A DNA stretch of 64,000 nucleotides from Paraburkholderia youngii (GTDB lineage Bacteria > Pseudomonadota > Gammaproteobacteria > Burkholderiales > Burkholderiaceae), in the NCBI RefSeq assembly GCF_013366925.1, contig NZ_JAALDK010000003.1, forward strand, positions 124,001 through 188,000. Reading direction: 5' to 3'. The position numbers were made by a program, and so were the translations under genes. The notes beneath the pieces are model-generated. The model searched no databases. It saw nothing but the letters and a program-made list of their open reading frames with translations, and was not told the DNA's origin. Shown one piece after another: positions 50,660 to 60,437 of the stretch; position 1 is the first letter of the stretch, and each line of letters opens with the position of its first letter.

Positions 50660-50983
50660 CTGATGCAAACGCTCGCGGTTGTTTCGGACTGGATTTTATA
50701 CATTGACTAGCGGTGCGAATGCCGGGCTTTTCGACGCTTTCCGCCGGCGTACCTTGTGTGGTCCGGGCAGGCACGGATTCTTTGCGGTACTTCGAACGGC
50801 TGCCTGGCCACCAGGAGCAGGCAAAGATCGAAAAATGCACCGCCGTCCGGTATGGGTCGACGGACTAAACCGCTTACGCGGTAGGGGCTACGGTCCGGCG
50901 CTTGAGGTCTGGGAGAGGCCGGGCGCGCGGTTCTATGTTGGCGAATGAGGCAATCCGCCTCGTTCTCCAGCAGGAGCCGAATC
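50660..50983. other. Intergenic stretch, left flank of the IS91-type transposon
   Basis: No gene supported. It contains a short hairpin ACCGC-TTAC-GCGGT near 50870-50884 and probably the left end of the transposon whose integrase gene begins at 50984. Exact end not determinable by eye. Confidence 0.4.
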
Positions 50984-51859
50984 ATGACCTCCTCCCAACC
51001 AACCGTCAGCCCGCTGCGCCAGCGCATGATCGACGATATGCGCATGCGTCAGCTTTCTCCGAAGACCCAGTACGCCTATCTGAGGGTCGTGCGAGAGTTC
51101 GCCCGGTTTCTCCACCGCTCTCCCGACACCGCTTCCGCCGAGGACCTGCGACGCTACCAGTTGCACCTGGTCGATCACCGTACCTCTCCGGTTTCTCTCA
51201 ACGCCGCGATCACCGGGCTGAAGTTCTTCTTCGAGATCACGCTCAGGCAGCCCGAACTGATGGCTCGCATGCAGCCGGTGCGCGTGCCCCGTGTGCTGCC
51301 CGTCGTCCTAAGCCCCGATGAGGTCCGCCGGCTCATTGCCGCGGCGGGCAATCTCAAGCACCAGACTGCGCTCTCGGTTGCCTACGGCGCCGGCCTGCGC
51401 GCGAGCGAAGTGGTCGCGCTGAAGGTCGGCGACATCGACAGCCAACGCATGACGCTGCGCATCGAGCAGGGTAAGGGCCGCAAGGATCGCTACGCGATGC
51501 TCTCGCCCGTGCTGCTCGAACGCCTGCGCGTCTGGTGGCGCGTCGCGCGGGCCCAGGGGAAGATGCTCGATGGTGGCTGGCTGTTTCCGGGCATGGATCC
51601 GGTCAACCCACTGACCCCAAAGCAGCTCAACCGCGCAATACACGCCGCTGCCGTGACTGCGCAGATCGACAAGCGCGTGTCCATGCACACGCTGCGTCAC
51701 AGCTTCGCCACCCATCTTCTGGAACAGAGGGTCGACATCCGCGTCATCCAGGTGCTGCTTGTTCACAAGAAGCTCGAGACGACTGCGCTTTACGCGCAGG
51801 TGGCCACCGACCTGCTGCGCGAAGTCACCAGCCCACTGGAGCTCCTGCCCTCCGAATAG
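50984..51859 (+). CDS. Tyrosine recombinase associated with the IS91-type transposase
   Basis: The 291-residue integrase has a SAM-like N-terminal domain (MRMRQLSPKTQYAYLRVVRE) and a catalytic domain with the first Arg in GAGLRASEVVALKVGDID, the box II MHTLRHSFATHLLEQ and the terminal Tyr in HKKLETTALYAQVA. All catalytic residues (R, K-containing beta hairpin GKGRKDRY, H-x-x-R, Y) are visible. AGGAG precedes the ATG. It pairs with the IS91 transposase directly downstream and seems intact. Confidence 0.88.
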   Translation: MTSSQPTVSPLRQRMIDDMRMRQLSPKTQYAYLRVVREFARFLHRSPDTASAEDLRRYQLHLVDHRTSPVSLNAAITGLKFFFEITLRQPELMARMQPVRVPRVLPVVLSPDEVRRLIAAAGNLKHQTALSVAYGAGLRASEVVALKVGDIDSQRMTLRIEQGKGRKDRYAMLSPVLLERLRVWWRVARAQGKMLDGGWLFPGMDPVNPLTPKQLNRAIHAAAVTAQIDKRVSMHTLRHSFATHLLEQRVDIRVIQVLLVHKKLETTALYAQVATDLLREVTSPLELLPSE

Positions 51860-51880
51860 ACTGGCCCCGCAGGACGTCCC

Positions 51881-52061
51881 GTGCTTGAGGTCGCGGACAT
51901 ATTCCGCGCCCGCGGGCCAGCATGGCGAAACACGATACGGCTGAGCCCGGGGCAACTGAAGGTCATGTCGGCCATCGAACGGTGCCGCGCGGCGGCACTG
52001 GGCGGACATGTGCTGCGCTGTTCAGGCTGCGCAAGGACAGAGGTGTCCTTCAATTCGTGCC
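51881..52061 (+). pseudogene. IS91-family transposase, segment 1 of 3 (N-terminus)
   Basis: From GTG 51881 the frame reads LEVADIFRARGPAWRNTIRL and LRCSGCARTEVSFNSC, the start of the N-terminal zinc-binding domain. It stops matching at 52061, where the RIT element begins. The rest of the zinc motif (RHCPKCQ) is at 56330. Confidence 0.82.
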
Positions 52062-52141
52062 TTATGGGGAGTCTTTCCGTATGTGGAGTAGACACGTCGA
52101 TCGAGCGCGAGCCGGGGAGCCCGCGCCCCTGCTACTCTCCA

Positions 52142-53131
52142 TTAAAGCCTCGCCTTGAGCATGGCGATGACCTTGTCGGATGGCCTAAACGAGCCCCTGC
52201 GCAGTTCCGGAGGAACGATTGCGTTGAGTGCTTCAAGCTTCTCGCTAGGGTCGGCGCGGGTGTAGATTTCAGTAGTAGCCAGATCGCTATGTCCGAGCCA
52301 GAGAGACACTTTTCGGATATCGTTCGTGCTCTGCAGCACTATCATTGCGCACGTATGCCTCAAGACGTGCGGCGAAACACGTTTCTGTAACAATGAAGGG
52401 CACTTCTCGCTCGCTATCTCAGAATGATGTTTGAGGACGTAGGCAAACCCCCAGCGGCTCATCGCTTCACCCCGGGCGTTGACGAACAACTCCGGTACTG
52501 GAGCCGTTCCCCGTACCGCGATCCATGCACGCAACGCATTTGCGGTCACCTTCCAGAGGGGGAGCGTACGCTCACGCCGTCCCTTGCCATGAACGCGGAT
52601 ACTCATCGACGGCAGTGCAACATCCGTCATTTGTAACCCCGTCAACTCTGAAACGCGCAGGCCACCGCAGATAGCCAGATGCAGCATCGCCCGATCCCGG
52701 ATTCCCTCACGTGTTGTCGGGTCTGGCGTATCGAGGAGAGCCCGGATTTCCCTTTCTAACAGGTACGGTACCAGGCGGGAATCAGTCTTCTTGTATGGAA
52801 TGCCGAGGACACGCTGTACCTGCTCGAGCATTACGGGCTCGCGATGCTCAAGGAAGTGGAAGAAGGACCTGATTGCGGCTAGTCGTACATTGCGGGTCTC
52901 CGGCGAGTTGTGTCGTACATTTTCAAGATATTCCAGGAACGCACTGATCATTCCGGCATCGAGGTGCTCCAGTGCAAGTGATGAGGGAGACGCTTTGAGC
53001 CGTTGGGCGGCAAACTCGAACAGAAGTTGGAAGCGGCAGGCATAGGAATCGCAGGTATGCTGACTGGCGCCTCTCTGATGTGCGAGGGTCTCGCGAAGGA
53101 ATGTTACGACGTGGGGTGCGAGCGGGATCAT
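52142..53131 (-). CDS. ritC: RIT tyrosine recombinase, third gene
   Basis: The 329-residue recombinase has an N-terminal SAM-like domain (VVTFLRETLAHQRGASQHTC). The catalytic region has ICGGLRVSELTGLQMTDV, VHGKGRRERTLPLWK, SPHVLRHTCAMIVLQ and LGHSDLATTEIYTRAD, which contain the R, K, H-x-x-R and Y residues. Its ATG overlaps the ritB stop (ATGA). It appears intact. Confidence 0.85.
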   Translation of the reverse strand: MIPLAPHVVTFLRETLAHQRGASQHTCDSYACRFQLLFEFAAQRLKASPSSLALEHLDAGMISAFLEYLENVRHNSPETRNVRLAAIRSFFHFLEHREPVMLEQVQRVLGIPYKKTDSRLVPYLLEREIRALLDTPDPTTREGIRDRAMLHLAICGGLRVSELTGLQMTDVALPSMSIRVHGKGRRERTLPLWKVTANALRAWIAVRGTAPVPELFVNARGEAMSRWGFAYVLKHHSEIASEKCPSLLQKRVSPHVLRHTCAMIVLQSTNDIRKVSLWLGHSDLATTEIYTRADPSEKLEALNAIVPPELRRGSFRPSDKVIAMLKARL

Positions 53132-53327
53132 TTCTGCTCTCCGGCGAGGAAGCCCTCTGCGGCCACTGCAATATCGCGCAGGAGCTCCGGAGTGGCCTCG
53201 AGGTACCAGTACGTGGCATAGATGTTCGCGTGCCCCAGGTACGTCGCGAGGGCCAGCATGTGCTGTCCGACGCGGTCCCGCCCTTCAGAGCTCGCCTCCA
53301 GCGCACGGACTGCGAACGTGTGCCTTA

Positions 53328-54190
53328 GAGCGTGTTAGGAACTTTGAAGTACTGACACGGCGTGGACAAGCATGAGCATTGCGAAGACGACGAAATGAAG
53401 CCCAGCGAGAGTTTCGGGGAGCCGTTCATAGTCACGTGCGAGACGCCGGAAACGGTTGAGCCAGCCAAAGCTGCGCTCGACCACCCACCGGCGGGGGAGC
53501 AGAACGAAACCCTTTTTCGTTTCTTCGAGTTTGATCACCTGAAGGTCAATGCCCTCGTCGAACGCAGCCTGCGCTGGCTCTTTGCCCGTGTATCCCTGAT
53601 CGGCAAATGCCACCTTGACCGTTCGTCCCGTTACCTGCTGGACCTGCCGCGCAAGCTCCGCTACCTGTGCGCGCTCCTGTTCATTGGCTGGGGTCACGTG
53701 CACCGCCAGCAACTGTCCCAACGTGTCTACTGCAATATGTACCTTACTACCGCGCTTGCGCTTATAACCGTCATAACCCGCACGCGGGCCGCTCTCGCAG
53801 GTCGACTGTATCGTGCGGCCATCGAGGATGACCGCGCTGGGCTGTCCCCGACGGCCCTGTGCCACGCGTATCACCGAGCGCAGGTCACTCACCATGCTCT
53901 CAAAGCAGCCAGCCTGCAACCAGCGTTGAGTCTGCTGATACACCAACTCCCACGGCGGGAAATCATTGGGCAGCATCCTCCACGGCGCGCCGGCACGAGC
54001 CATCCAGCGCAATGCATCAAACATGTCGCGCAGTTCGTATTTGCGCTGGGGCGCGTCAACGTCCATCAGCGTCAGATACGGCGCCGCGAAACTCCATTCC
54101 TCATCCGACACATCAGTCGGATACCCTTTGCGGTCGGTTGTTTTCATCCCGCCAGGATACCAGGTCTCAATCGAAGTTCCTAACACGCTC
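53328..54190 (-). mobile_element. IS5-family element (IS427 group) inside ritB
   Basis: GAGCGTGTTAGGAAC (53328-53342) is repeated inverted as GTTCCTAACACGCTC at the right end (to 54190). A TA dinucleotide flanks both sides (53326-53327 and 54191-54192), consistent with a TA target duplication. Length 863 bases with one transposase frame. Confidence 0.9.
53335..54147 (-). CDS. IS5-family transposase (IS427 group)
   Basis: The 270-residue DDE transposase starts MKTTDRKGYPTDVSDEEWSF. It has the N-terminal DUF4096-like part (LRWMARAGAPWRMLPNDFPP) and catalytic residues in VILDGRTIQST, VKVAFADQGYTG and RRWVVERSFGWLNRFRRLA. It is a single uninterrupted frame, so it is probably active. The upstream ATG at 54186 lies inside the inverted repeat and is unlikely. 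Confidence 0.9.
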   Translation of the reverse strand: MKTTDRKGYPTDVSDEEWSFAAPYLTLMDVDAPQRKYELRDMFDALRWMARAGAPWRMLPNDFPPWELVYQQTQRWLQAGCFESMVSDLRSVIRVAQGRRGQPSAVILDGRTIQSTCESGPRAGYDGYKRKRGSKVHIAVDTLGQLLAVHVTPANEQERAQVAELARQVQQVTGRTVKVAFADQGYTGKEPAQAAFDEGIDLQVIKLEETKKGFVLLPRRWVVERSFGWLNRFRRLARDYERLPETLAGLHFVVFAMLMLVHAVSVLQSS

Positions 54191-54897
54191 TAGCTCATGT
54201 AACCGGGGACTGTGACCGTTGAACGTGACGCCAATGCCGGCGATTTTCAGCAGCTTCCGGAACGTCCAGTAAACAACCGTGTACCTGAGCGGGTGACCGT
54301 CGTCATCAACAAACGCATGGTCATCGCCCGGGTGTGCCAGTCGCCGTAGCGTCAGATATTTCTGCAGACCCTCCGTCGCCGTCTCGTGCAGAGGAACCAG
54401 ACGGCTCTTCTGGAATTTGCTCCTTCGAATGACGAGTCCGTCGGACGTAATGTCAGCAAACCGTAGATTCAGTGCTTCGGAGACGCGCAGACCAGTGGCG
54501 GATAGCAGAGCGATCAACGCCGCATATGTGTGTGGTCGCAGTGCGCTGGCAGGCCCGAGATTCATCGCAGCGTCGATCAGGCGCTCGATGTCAATCTGTG
54601 TGTAAATGTACGGAGGCCGTCGGGTCTTTCGGTAGCCAATGTAACGTTCCGGCGGTAGCTCATGGTTCTGATCTTCGATGGACAGATACCGGGCGAACCT
54701 GCATACGGTCTTCAGCCGCGCGTCACGCTGGGCCACCGACGCAGCCTCAGTTGCCCAGTCGATCGCAGTCTGTGCGCGGACGTGCGTTTCACCGCGATTG
54801 ACTGCAAAGCGCGCGAAGCTGCGCAGCAGGTATTCCACGTTCGACAGCTTGAAGCCCGCGGCACGACGCGCCGCGAGATAGGACTCCACGGCGGGCA

Positions 54898-56145
54898 TCA
54901 TTTCATCACCTCTGGCCAGGGCTGGGCGATCTGCTTGAGCAATGCGAAGTCGACTTTGGCGTAGTAGGCTGTGGTGTCGATACGGCGATGCCTGAGGACC
55001 ATGCCGATCTGGTCGAGGGGAAGACCGTGACGCAACATCTCGGTCGCTGCTGTGTGTCGCAGCAGATGTGCACCTTTGGCCGGTGAATTTACCTTGGCCC
55101 GCTTGAGCGCGCGTTTTACTACCGAGGAAATGCCATCGCCCGAAACAAACGGTCTGAACGGAGCAATGTTGCGTACGAAGACGCGGTCACCTCCTGTCAC
55201 TCGGGATCGGGATTCGAGATAACGCAGGAGTGCCTCACCAGCGTCTTGGGGCAGCGGTAGTCGAACTTCATAACGCCCCTTGCCCGAGACCCGCAGCGTC
55301 CCGGTTTCCCACTCAATGTCTCTCATTCGAAGGTTTGCGAGGTCGCCCGCACGCACCCCGAGTCGCACAAGTAACAGAATGATCGCGCGGTCGCGACGTG
55401 CTCGAACTGATTGGCCATCGCAAGCGGCAATCAGACGGTGAACATCGTCAGGTGCAAGACACTGGGGGAATGTCGACAGGCGCCAATGCGCCAGTGTGGG
55501 AACTGCTTGATCGAGACCGGCCCGACACAAGCCGTGAACACACAGATAACGCAGGAAGGCCCGCGCGCTGGTGACCCGCTTTTCAGCGGTACCGGCACCA
55601 CAACTGCTAACGCTGTCCAGCAGGAACGTGCGTACGCGCTTTGGATCCCATCTGCTGACATCGTCCCCAAGCGACTCGAGCATTGTCGTTGCATCGCGAC
55701 AGTAAAGCCGAAGTGTTGCGGGCTTCGCACCCCGATGCTTTTGCATCCAACGCCGGAAACCGCTAACGATCGCGGGTTCGCAAATCCCAACACTTGCAGG
55801 AATCCCGGCTTCACAGACACCAATCTCGACCAGGTATTCATGAAAGCGCTTTGCGCCGAAGTAGACATGATGGTTTGCTTTACCTCCTTTTGCATCTGGA
55901 CAACTGCACGTTGGAAGATGTCGACGGAAGATTTCCAACATCTGCGGACCTACCTCAACCAGCGCTCTGCCACTCATCAGCATGAAGCGGCCCAGATGAT
56001 CGGCGGCCCGTATGTACCGCACAGCGCTCGCCGCTGAATATCCATCCCGCTCCAGCGCATCAGCAAAGCCGTCAATGAAGACGCCGGCCGGTCCTGTACG
56101 CAAGCGCCTCAATGTCTTGGGTGCTACCAGGTATGTGTCTAGCAT
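54898..56145 (-). CDS. ritA: RIT tyrosine recombinase, first gene
   Basis: The 415-residue recombinase starts MLDTYLVAPKTLRRLRTGPA, with AGGAGG five bases before the ATG. The catalytic region has LVRLGVRAGDLANLRMRDIE, VSGKGRYEVRLPLP, AHLLRHTAATEMLRHG and LRHRRIDTTAYYAKVDFALL, giving R, K, H-x-x-R and Y. The N-terminal 200 residues are the long arm typical of the first RIT recombinase. Intact. Confidence 0.87.
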   Translation of the reverse strand: MLDTYLVAPKTLRRLRTGPAGVFIDGFADALERDGYSAASAVRYIRAADHLGRFMLMSGRALVEVGPQMLEIFRRHLPTCSCPDAKGGKANHHVYFGAKRFHEYLVEIGVCEAGIPASVGICEPAIVSGFRRWMQKHRGAKPATLRLYCRDATTMLESLGDDVSRWDPKRVRTFLLDSVSSCGAGTAEKRVTSARAFLRYLCVHGLCRAGLDQAVPTLAHWRLSTFPQCLAPDDVHRLIAACDGQSVRARRDRAIILLLVRLGVRAGDLANLRMRDIEWETGTLRVSGKGRYEVRLPLPQDAGEALLRYLESRSRVTGGDRVFVRNIAPFRPFVSGDGISSVVKRALKRAKVNSPAKGAHLLRHTAATEMLRHGLPLDQIGMVLRHRRIDTTAYYAKVDFALLKQIAQPWPEVMK

Positions 56146-56329
56146 CACGTCCTCCTGTGATGATTGCCCGTTAAAGCCAGACCACGATAGCAACGGAGGG
56201 ACGTGTTTTAATGGGGAGTAAAAATACAGGATTGTTCGGTCTGTCGAGCCGAACATGGTTTCGGACTCCCTGTTATCCAGGACTCCCCATAATGCATGTA
56301 ATGGAGCGCACTCCATTACGTGTGGGGAC

Positions 56330-57054
56330 CGGCATTGCCCGAAGTGCCAGGCCAGCGCCGCACACCGGTGGCTCGAGGCACGTCAGGCCGATCTGCTACC
56401 CATCGAATACTTCCACGTCGTCTTCACGCTTCCCGCACCCGTCAGTGCGATCGCCTGGTACAACAAACGGATCATCTACGGCCTGCTGCTCGACATCGCC
56501 GCCGACACGCTGCGCACGATCGCCGCCGATCCCAGACACCTCGGCGCCCAGATCGGGGCCACGCTCGTGCTGCCCACCTGGGGCTCGGCACTCACGCATC
56601 ATCCACACGTGCACGGCATCGTACCCGGCGGCGGACTCTCGCCCGATGGCGAGCGCTGGATTGCGTGCCGGCCCGGCTTCTTCCTTCCGGTGCGCGTGCT
56701 CTCACGCCTGTTCCGCCGCCGCTTCCTCGAGGCACTCCAGTTGATTCACCGCCGTGGCGAGCTGCGGTTCTTCGGCGAGTACACCGGGCTCGCGGACCCC
56801 GCCACCTTTGCCCGGTGGCTTGCACCGCTACGCACCTGCGAATGGGTGGTCTACGCCAAGCGCCCGTTCGCCGGACCAAAGGCCGTGCTCGAGTACCTCT
56901 CACGCTACACGCACCGCGTCGCCATCTCCAACCAGCGTCTCATCTCCTTCGATGAACGCGGCGTGACGTTCCGCTGGAAGGACTACCGTGCCAAGGGGCG
57001 TACCCGCTACAAGACCATGACTCTTGAAGCTGGCGAATTCATGCGCCGCTTTAT
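56330..57054 (+). pseudogene. IS91-family transposase, segment 2 of 3 (catalytic middle)
   Basis: The frame resumes at RHCPKCQASAAHRWLEARQ, completing the zinc motif. It contains the HUH-type histidine pair in HHPHVHGIVPGGG and the segment YLSRYTHRVAISNQRLISF that carries the IS91 catalytic tyrosines. It ends at GEFMRRF where the IS110 element begins (57055). Confidence 0.85.
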
Positions 57055-58094
57055 ATGAACGCGTCCCGTTTGCAACAGTTTTCTTGTGTTCAGACAGACA
57101 GGATGGGCTGCGGCTCTATATCCGGCCTTGTTGCAGTCGGTATTGCTGCCTGCGGGCCTCTATGAAATACGCTGACTCGCACCTCATTCCCTGCACGAGC
57201 TTGGAGCTCGACGGCGCATTCAGGTTTAGCGAGTCCCGGTCCTACCTGGTTTGTCATCACACTCGATTGCTGCGCAACCTTTCGACGTTCACCCTGTGTT
57301 GAACGTTGACCTTCTGCTTCGCGTGAACCATTCAGGCCGGCTTCACGCTCACGTAGGCCTTCTCGTAAGGCCGGTCATGGGCCAGCACGGCCCAGATCGT
57401 CCGAGCCATCTTGTTCGCCAATGCAACGACCACCACATTCTTTGGCCGCCGCCTGATCATCTGCTCGACCCACTCGCCGGGTTCCTTTGCGTGCTCTATT
57501 ACGCTACGCGCACCGTGGATCAGCAGTGTGCGCAAATAGGTGTCGCCTCTCTTGCTGATCCCGTGCAGCTTACCTTTCCGCCCGAGCCGGTCTGCTTCGG
57601 CACGATGCCAACCCATACAGCAAACTCCCGGCCCGAACTGAATGCCTTCGGATCGCCCATCATTGAGACAGCTGCCGTTGCCGTCAGCAGCCCAACGCCG
57701 CAAATTTCGCTAACAGCCTTCACCGCTTTGTCTTCCTTCTTCCACTCGCGCATCCGGCGCTCTATCTCGGCAACCTGTTCATCCAGCTTCGCCAGTCCAT
57801 TCCACTGCTCGCGAAACGTATCGATCAGCACGGCAGGCAGACGCTCCGCGATCCGTTCGAGCACGACCGGTATCTCCTTGTTCAGCTTGTTCCGGCCCTT
57901 GCTCATGACCTCCCCATATTCCGTCAGCAGTCCACGCAGACTATTGATCTGCATCGTGCGAAATTTGATCAGCTGCTGTCGCATACGGTGTAGCGCCAGC
58001 ATCGCCTGTTGCATCTCGGTCTTCACCGCGATGGGCTTACCGGGTTGCTGCACGGCCATCCAGAGTGCCCGGGCGTCCGCTGCATCGTAATGGG

Positions 58095-59435
58095 ATGGTC
58101 CTCCCCACCTGACAGTGGGTTACGCTGTATCGGCTCGTTCAACCGGAGGCAATGCCATGCAAGACGTAACAGTCATTGGAATCGATCTCGGCAAACGTTC
58201 GTTTCACCTACACGGCCAGGACAAGTCTGGTAAGGCTGTGTTCCGCAAGAAGGTATCGCGACAGCAGCTGATCGAATTTCTAAGTAACTTTCACGCTTGC
58301 ACGGTAGTTATGGAAGCCTGCGCCGGCGCCCACTTCATGGCACGCAAACTTGCAACCTTCGGGCACCAGATCAAGCTCATCTCACCGCAGTTCGTTCGCC
58401 CATTCGTAAAATCAAACAAGAACGATTTTGTTGACGCCGAGGCAATCTGCGAAGCTGCCTCACGGCCGGCCATGCGATTTGTTACTCCGAGGACGGAATC
58501 GCAGCAGACGCTGTCCGCACTACACCGGGTACGCGATTCACTGATTCGCGATCGCGTATGCACAACGAACCAGTTACATGCCTTCCTGCTTGAGTTCGGC
58601 ATCAGCCTGCCGATTGGCAACGCGGTCGTCAGGCGACTCCCGGCCCTGCTCGCTGAACACTCATTGCCACCGCGTCTGGTTACCATTCTCGAACGCTTAC
58701 ATACCCACTACAAGTATCTTGCGCAACAGATCGCGGAGCTCGACAGGGAAATTGCACAGCAACTCGCCGACGACGACCTCGGCCGGCGTCTGTTGACGAT
58801 CCCTGGGGTCGGCCCGATCACCGCTAGCGTCCTTACAGCAGAGATGGGCGATGGCAAACAATACGCCCGCAGCCGTGATTTCGCGGCCTCGATAGGTCTG
58901 GTTCCGCGTCAATACAGTACAGGAGGCCGAGCGAACCTTCTGGGCATCAGTAAAAGAGGCGACAAGAATCTCCGCCGGCTGCTGGTTCAATGCGCGAGAG
59001 TGTTCATGCAGAGAATTGACAAGAATTCAGGCCCATTGGTCACGTGGACGCGGCAAATGCTCGCGCGACGACACTCCAATGTTGTGGCCTGCGCATTGGC
59101 CAACAAATTCGCGCGAATCGCATGGGCGATCGCAGCGCGCAAGACGAGTTTTAACGCTGGGGCTGCAGCCATGCCCGCATAGCGAGTTTCACACAGCACC
59201 AAACAAGTTACCCAACTGGTTTTGCGACCGCTGACACCTGATGACGTGAACGGCACAGTGGCCCGACGAGGAACCCGAAACAAGAATGGGCTCATATGAA
59301 GCCGCCATCGTTCTGAGGTTCGTCGGGCGCGACTCTCATCGTGGCGCGGGGAGTGATCCCCTTCAAGACGCCGAATAGATTCACGCAAGCCAACCACAAA
59401 ATCGGAATCAGCGTTGCAAAAACGGGGAGGACCAT
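58095..59435 (+). mobile_element. IS110-family (IS1111 type) element B, nested in A
   Basis: ATGGTCCTCCCC (58095-58106) is repeated inverted as GGGGAGGACCAT (59424-59435). Its transposase is intact. It separates the two halves of transposase A. Right of the transposase (59183-59423) no other gene is visible. Confidence 0.87.
58157..59182 (+). CDS. IS110-family transposase B
   Basis: The 341-residue protein starts MQDVTVIGIDLGKRSFHLHG (DEDD domain, first Asp). It has NKNDFVDAEAICEAASRP with further acidic residues and the C-terminal Tnp20 part LLTIPGVGPITASVLTAEMG, then GGRANLLGISKRGDKNLRRL with the conserved serine region. CCGGAGG precedes the ATG. Intact and probably the active copy here. 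Confidence 0.92.
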   Translation: MQDVTVIGIDLGKRSFHLHGQDKSGKAVFRKKVSRQQLIEFLSNFHACTVVMEACAGAHFMARKLATFGHQIKLISPQFVRPFVKSNKNDFVDAEAICEAASRPAMRFVTPRTESQQTLSALHRVRDSLIRDRVCTTNQLHAFLLEFGISLPIGNAVVRRLPALLAEHSLPPRLVTILERLHTHYKYLAQQIAELDREIAQQLADDDLGRRLLTIPGVGPITASVLTAEMGDGKQYARSRDFAASIGLVPRQYSTGGRANLLGISKRGDKNLRRLLVQCARVFMQRIDKNSGPLVTWTRQMLARRHSNVVACALANKFARIAWAIAARKTSFNAGAAAMPA

Positions 59436-59818
59436 AGATTCTTGTTGCCGATGTTGAACGCCTTCACGAACTTCGCCGGCATCAGCTTTACCTCGTGACC
59501 CATGTTCGTCAGTTGCCGGGCCCAGTGGTGCGATCCGCCGCACGCCTCCATGCCGATCAGGCACGGAGCCCGGTTCGCGAAGTGCTCGAGAAACTTTGCC
59601 CGCTTGATCGGCTTGTTTACGATTTCTCCGGTTTCCTGATCGACGTAGTGGACCTGAAAAACCGACTTTGCAATGTCAATCCCCACTGGCGTAAGCTTCA
59701 CGACGGATCCTCCGGTTTGCCTGGAAACTTCGTATTTTCCACGTGGGCACATCGATGCCGTTGGCCCGTGAGGATCCACCTCCCTTTGCGCTCACATTCA
59801 CGGGTGGGACGCGTTCAT

Positions 59819-60088
59819 TTCATTCCCTGCTCCATGTCCTGCCCGGCAGGCTTCCATCGTATCCGTCACTATGGATTGCTTGCCAACCCGGTGCGTCGAG
59901 CCAATCTGGCAAAGGTGCGCGAACTGCTGCATGTTGCACCCAGGCTCAGCCCGTCACCAGACGACGCTCTCATTGAACGCCGGCCCACCTTTATCTGCCA
60001 CCACTGCGGCGCGCCAATGATCGTCATCGACATCCTCGCGCGCAGCGCCCCGATCCGGGCACCACCGATGCGACGGGGGCAGACATGA
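59819..60088 (+). pseudogene. IS91-family transposase, segment 3 of 3 (C-terminus)
   Basis: The frame reads CPAGFHRIRHYGLLANPVRR and FICHHCGAPMIVIDILAR to the stop at 60088, the conserved C-terminal zinc-ribbon tail of IS91/IS801-type transposases. It directly follows the right inverted repeat of IS110 element A. Confidence 0.82.
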
Positions 60089-60437
60089 GCACCGCGGTTC
60101 CTCGATCTGCATGTCGAACGTCGGCTTCGCGTCAATGCGGCCCACGAATGGACGCTCGCGCATATCACTTCGCGACCTGCCTCGCGTGCCCGCGTCATCA
60201 TCGCGATCGCACCTCAGCACCGCTTCGTCATCGCGTCAGTGCCCGTCCTGCATCCCGCCTGAACGCGCCGCATCCGGCACCGCTGAGCATCCTGACCCAT
60301 CAATCGCCATAGCCGCGAAGCTCCGATCGAATCGGCGCGCCCCGCGGTTTCCTCCATCGAGATCCTATGTAGCAGAGAGTCGCGCAATCGGTGGATCGTA
60401 TAATCAGCCGTAGGAGCCTTACCCAAAGGAGAGGATC
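60089..60437. other. Right flank of the IS91-type transposon and start region of an IS110 remnant
   Basis: No gene supported. The transposon's right end should lie here. A good -10 box TATAAT (60399-60404) precedes the next gene by 34 bases; no clear -35 box accompanies it. AAAGGAGAGG just before 60438 is the ribosome site. Confidence 0.45.

Larger units (their letters stand above)
53128..54901 (-). pseudogene. ritB: RIT tyrosine recombinase, second gene, split by an IS5-family element
   Basis: The first part (54901 to about 54191) reads MMPAVESYLAARRAAGFKLS to GHSPRLHEL and has SATGLRVSEALNLRFADI with the first catalytic Arg. The second part (53327 to 53128) reads RHTFAVRALEASSEGRDRVG to FLAGEQK and has HANIYATYWYLEATPELL with the catalytic Tyr. 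Without the insertion the two join as HELRHTFAV, in frame. Its start overlaps the ritA stop by four bases. Confidence 0.85.
52062..56292 (-). mobile_element. RIT element (three overlapping tyrosine-recombinase genes)
   Basis: TTATGGGGAGTC (52062-52073) is repeated inverted as GACTCCCCATAA (56281-56292), and inner copies of the same motif lie at about 52132-52146 and 56207-56221. Three tyrosine recombinases on the minus strand overlap by ATGA at both junctions (54901/54898 and 53131/53128), the hallmark of recombinase-in-trio elements. The hairpin just right of the inverted repeat (about 56297-56316) may also belong to it. The middle gene is split by an IS5-family element. Confidence 0.85.
57332..59701 (-). 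pseudogene. IS110-family transposase A, split by element B and frameshifted
   Basis: The N-terminal part (GTG 59701 to about 59436) reads VKLTPVGIDIAKSVFQVHYV to KLMPAKFVKAFNIGNKN. The frame resumes left of element B at DAADARALWMAVQQPGKPIA (about 58091) and runs to a second break near 57560, where FAVWVGIVPKQTGSGGK passes into GKLHGISKRGDTYLRTLL. It ends YVSVKPA at 57332. Two lesions make it inactive. Confidence 0.85.
57055..59818 (-). mobile_element. IS110-family element A, interrupted by element B
   Basis: ATGAACGCGTCCC (57055-57067) is repeated inverted as GGGACGCGTTCAT (59806-59818). It is inserted in the IS91 transposase between RRF and the C-terminal segment. Subtracting element B leaves about 1.42 kb, the usual size. 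Confidence 0.85.
50984..60088 (+). mobile_element. IS91-type transposon with integrase gene, split by two nested insertions
   Basis: The integrase gene (50984-51859) is followed 21 bases later by the IS91 transposase start (51881). The transposase resumes at about 56330-57054 and again at 59819-60088. The first gap is a RIT element (about 52062-56292), itself holding an IS5-family element. The second is an IS110 element (57055-59818), itself holding another IS110 element. Removing both insertions restores one collinear transposase. Outer ends are not precisely defined. Confidence 0.82.

Noticed and set aside
57061..57331. Plus-strand frames just right of the IS91 segment 2
   Set aside because: They lie in the non-coding end of IS110 element A and have no homology.
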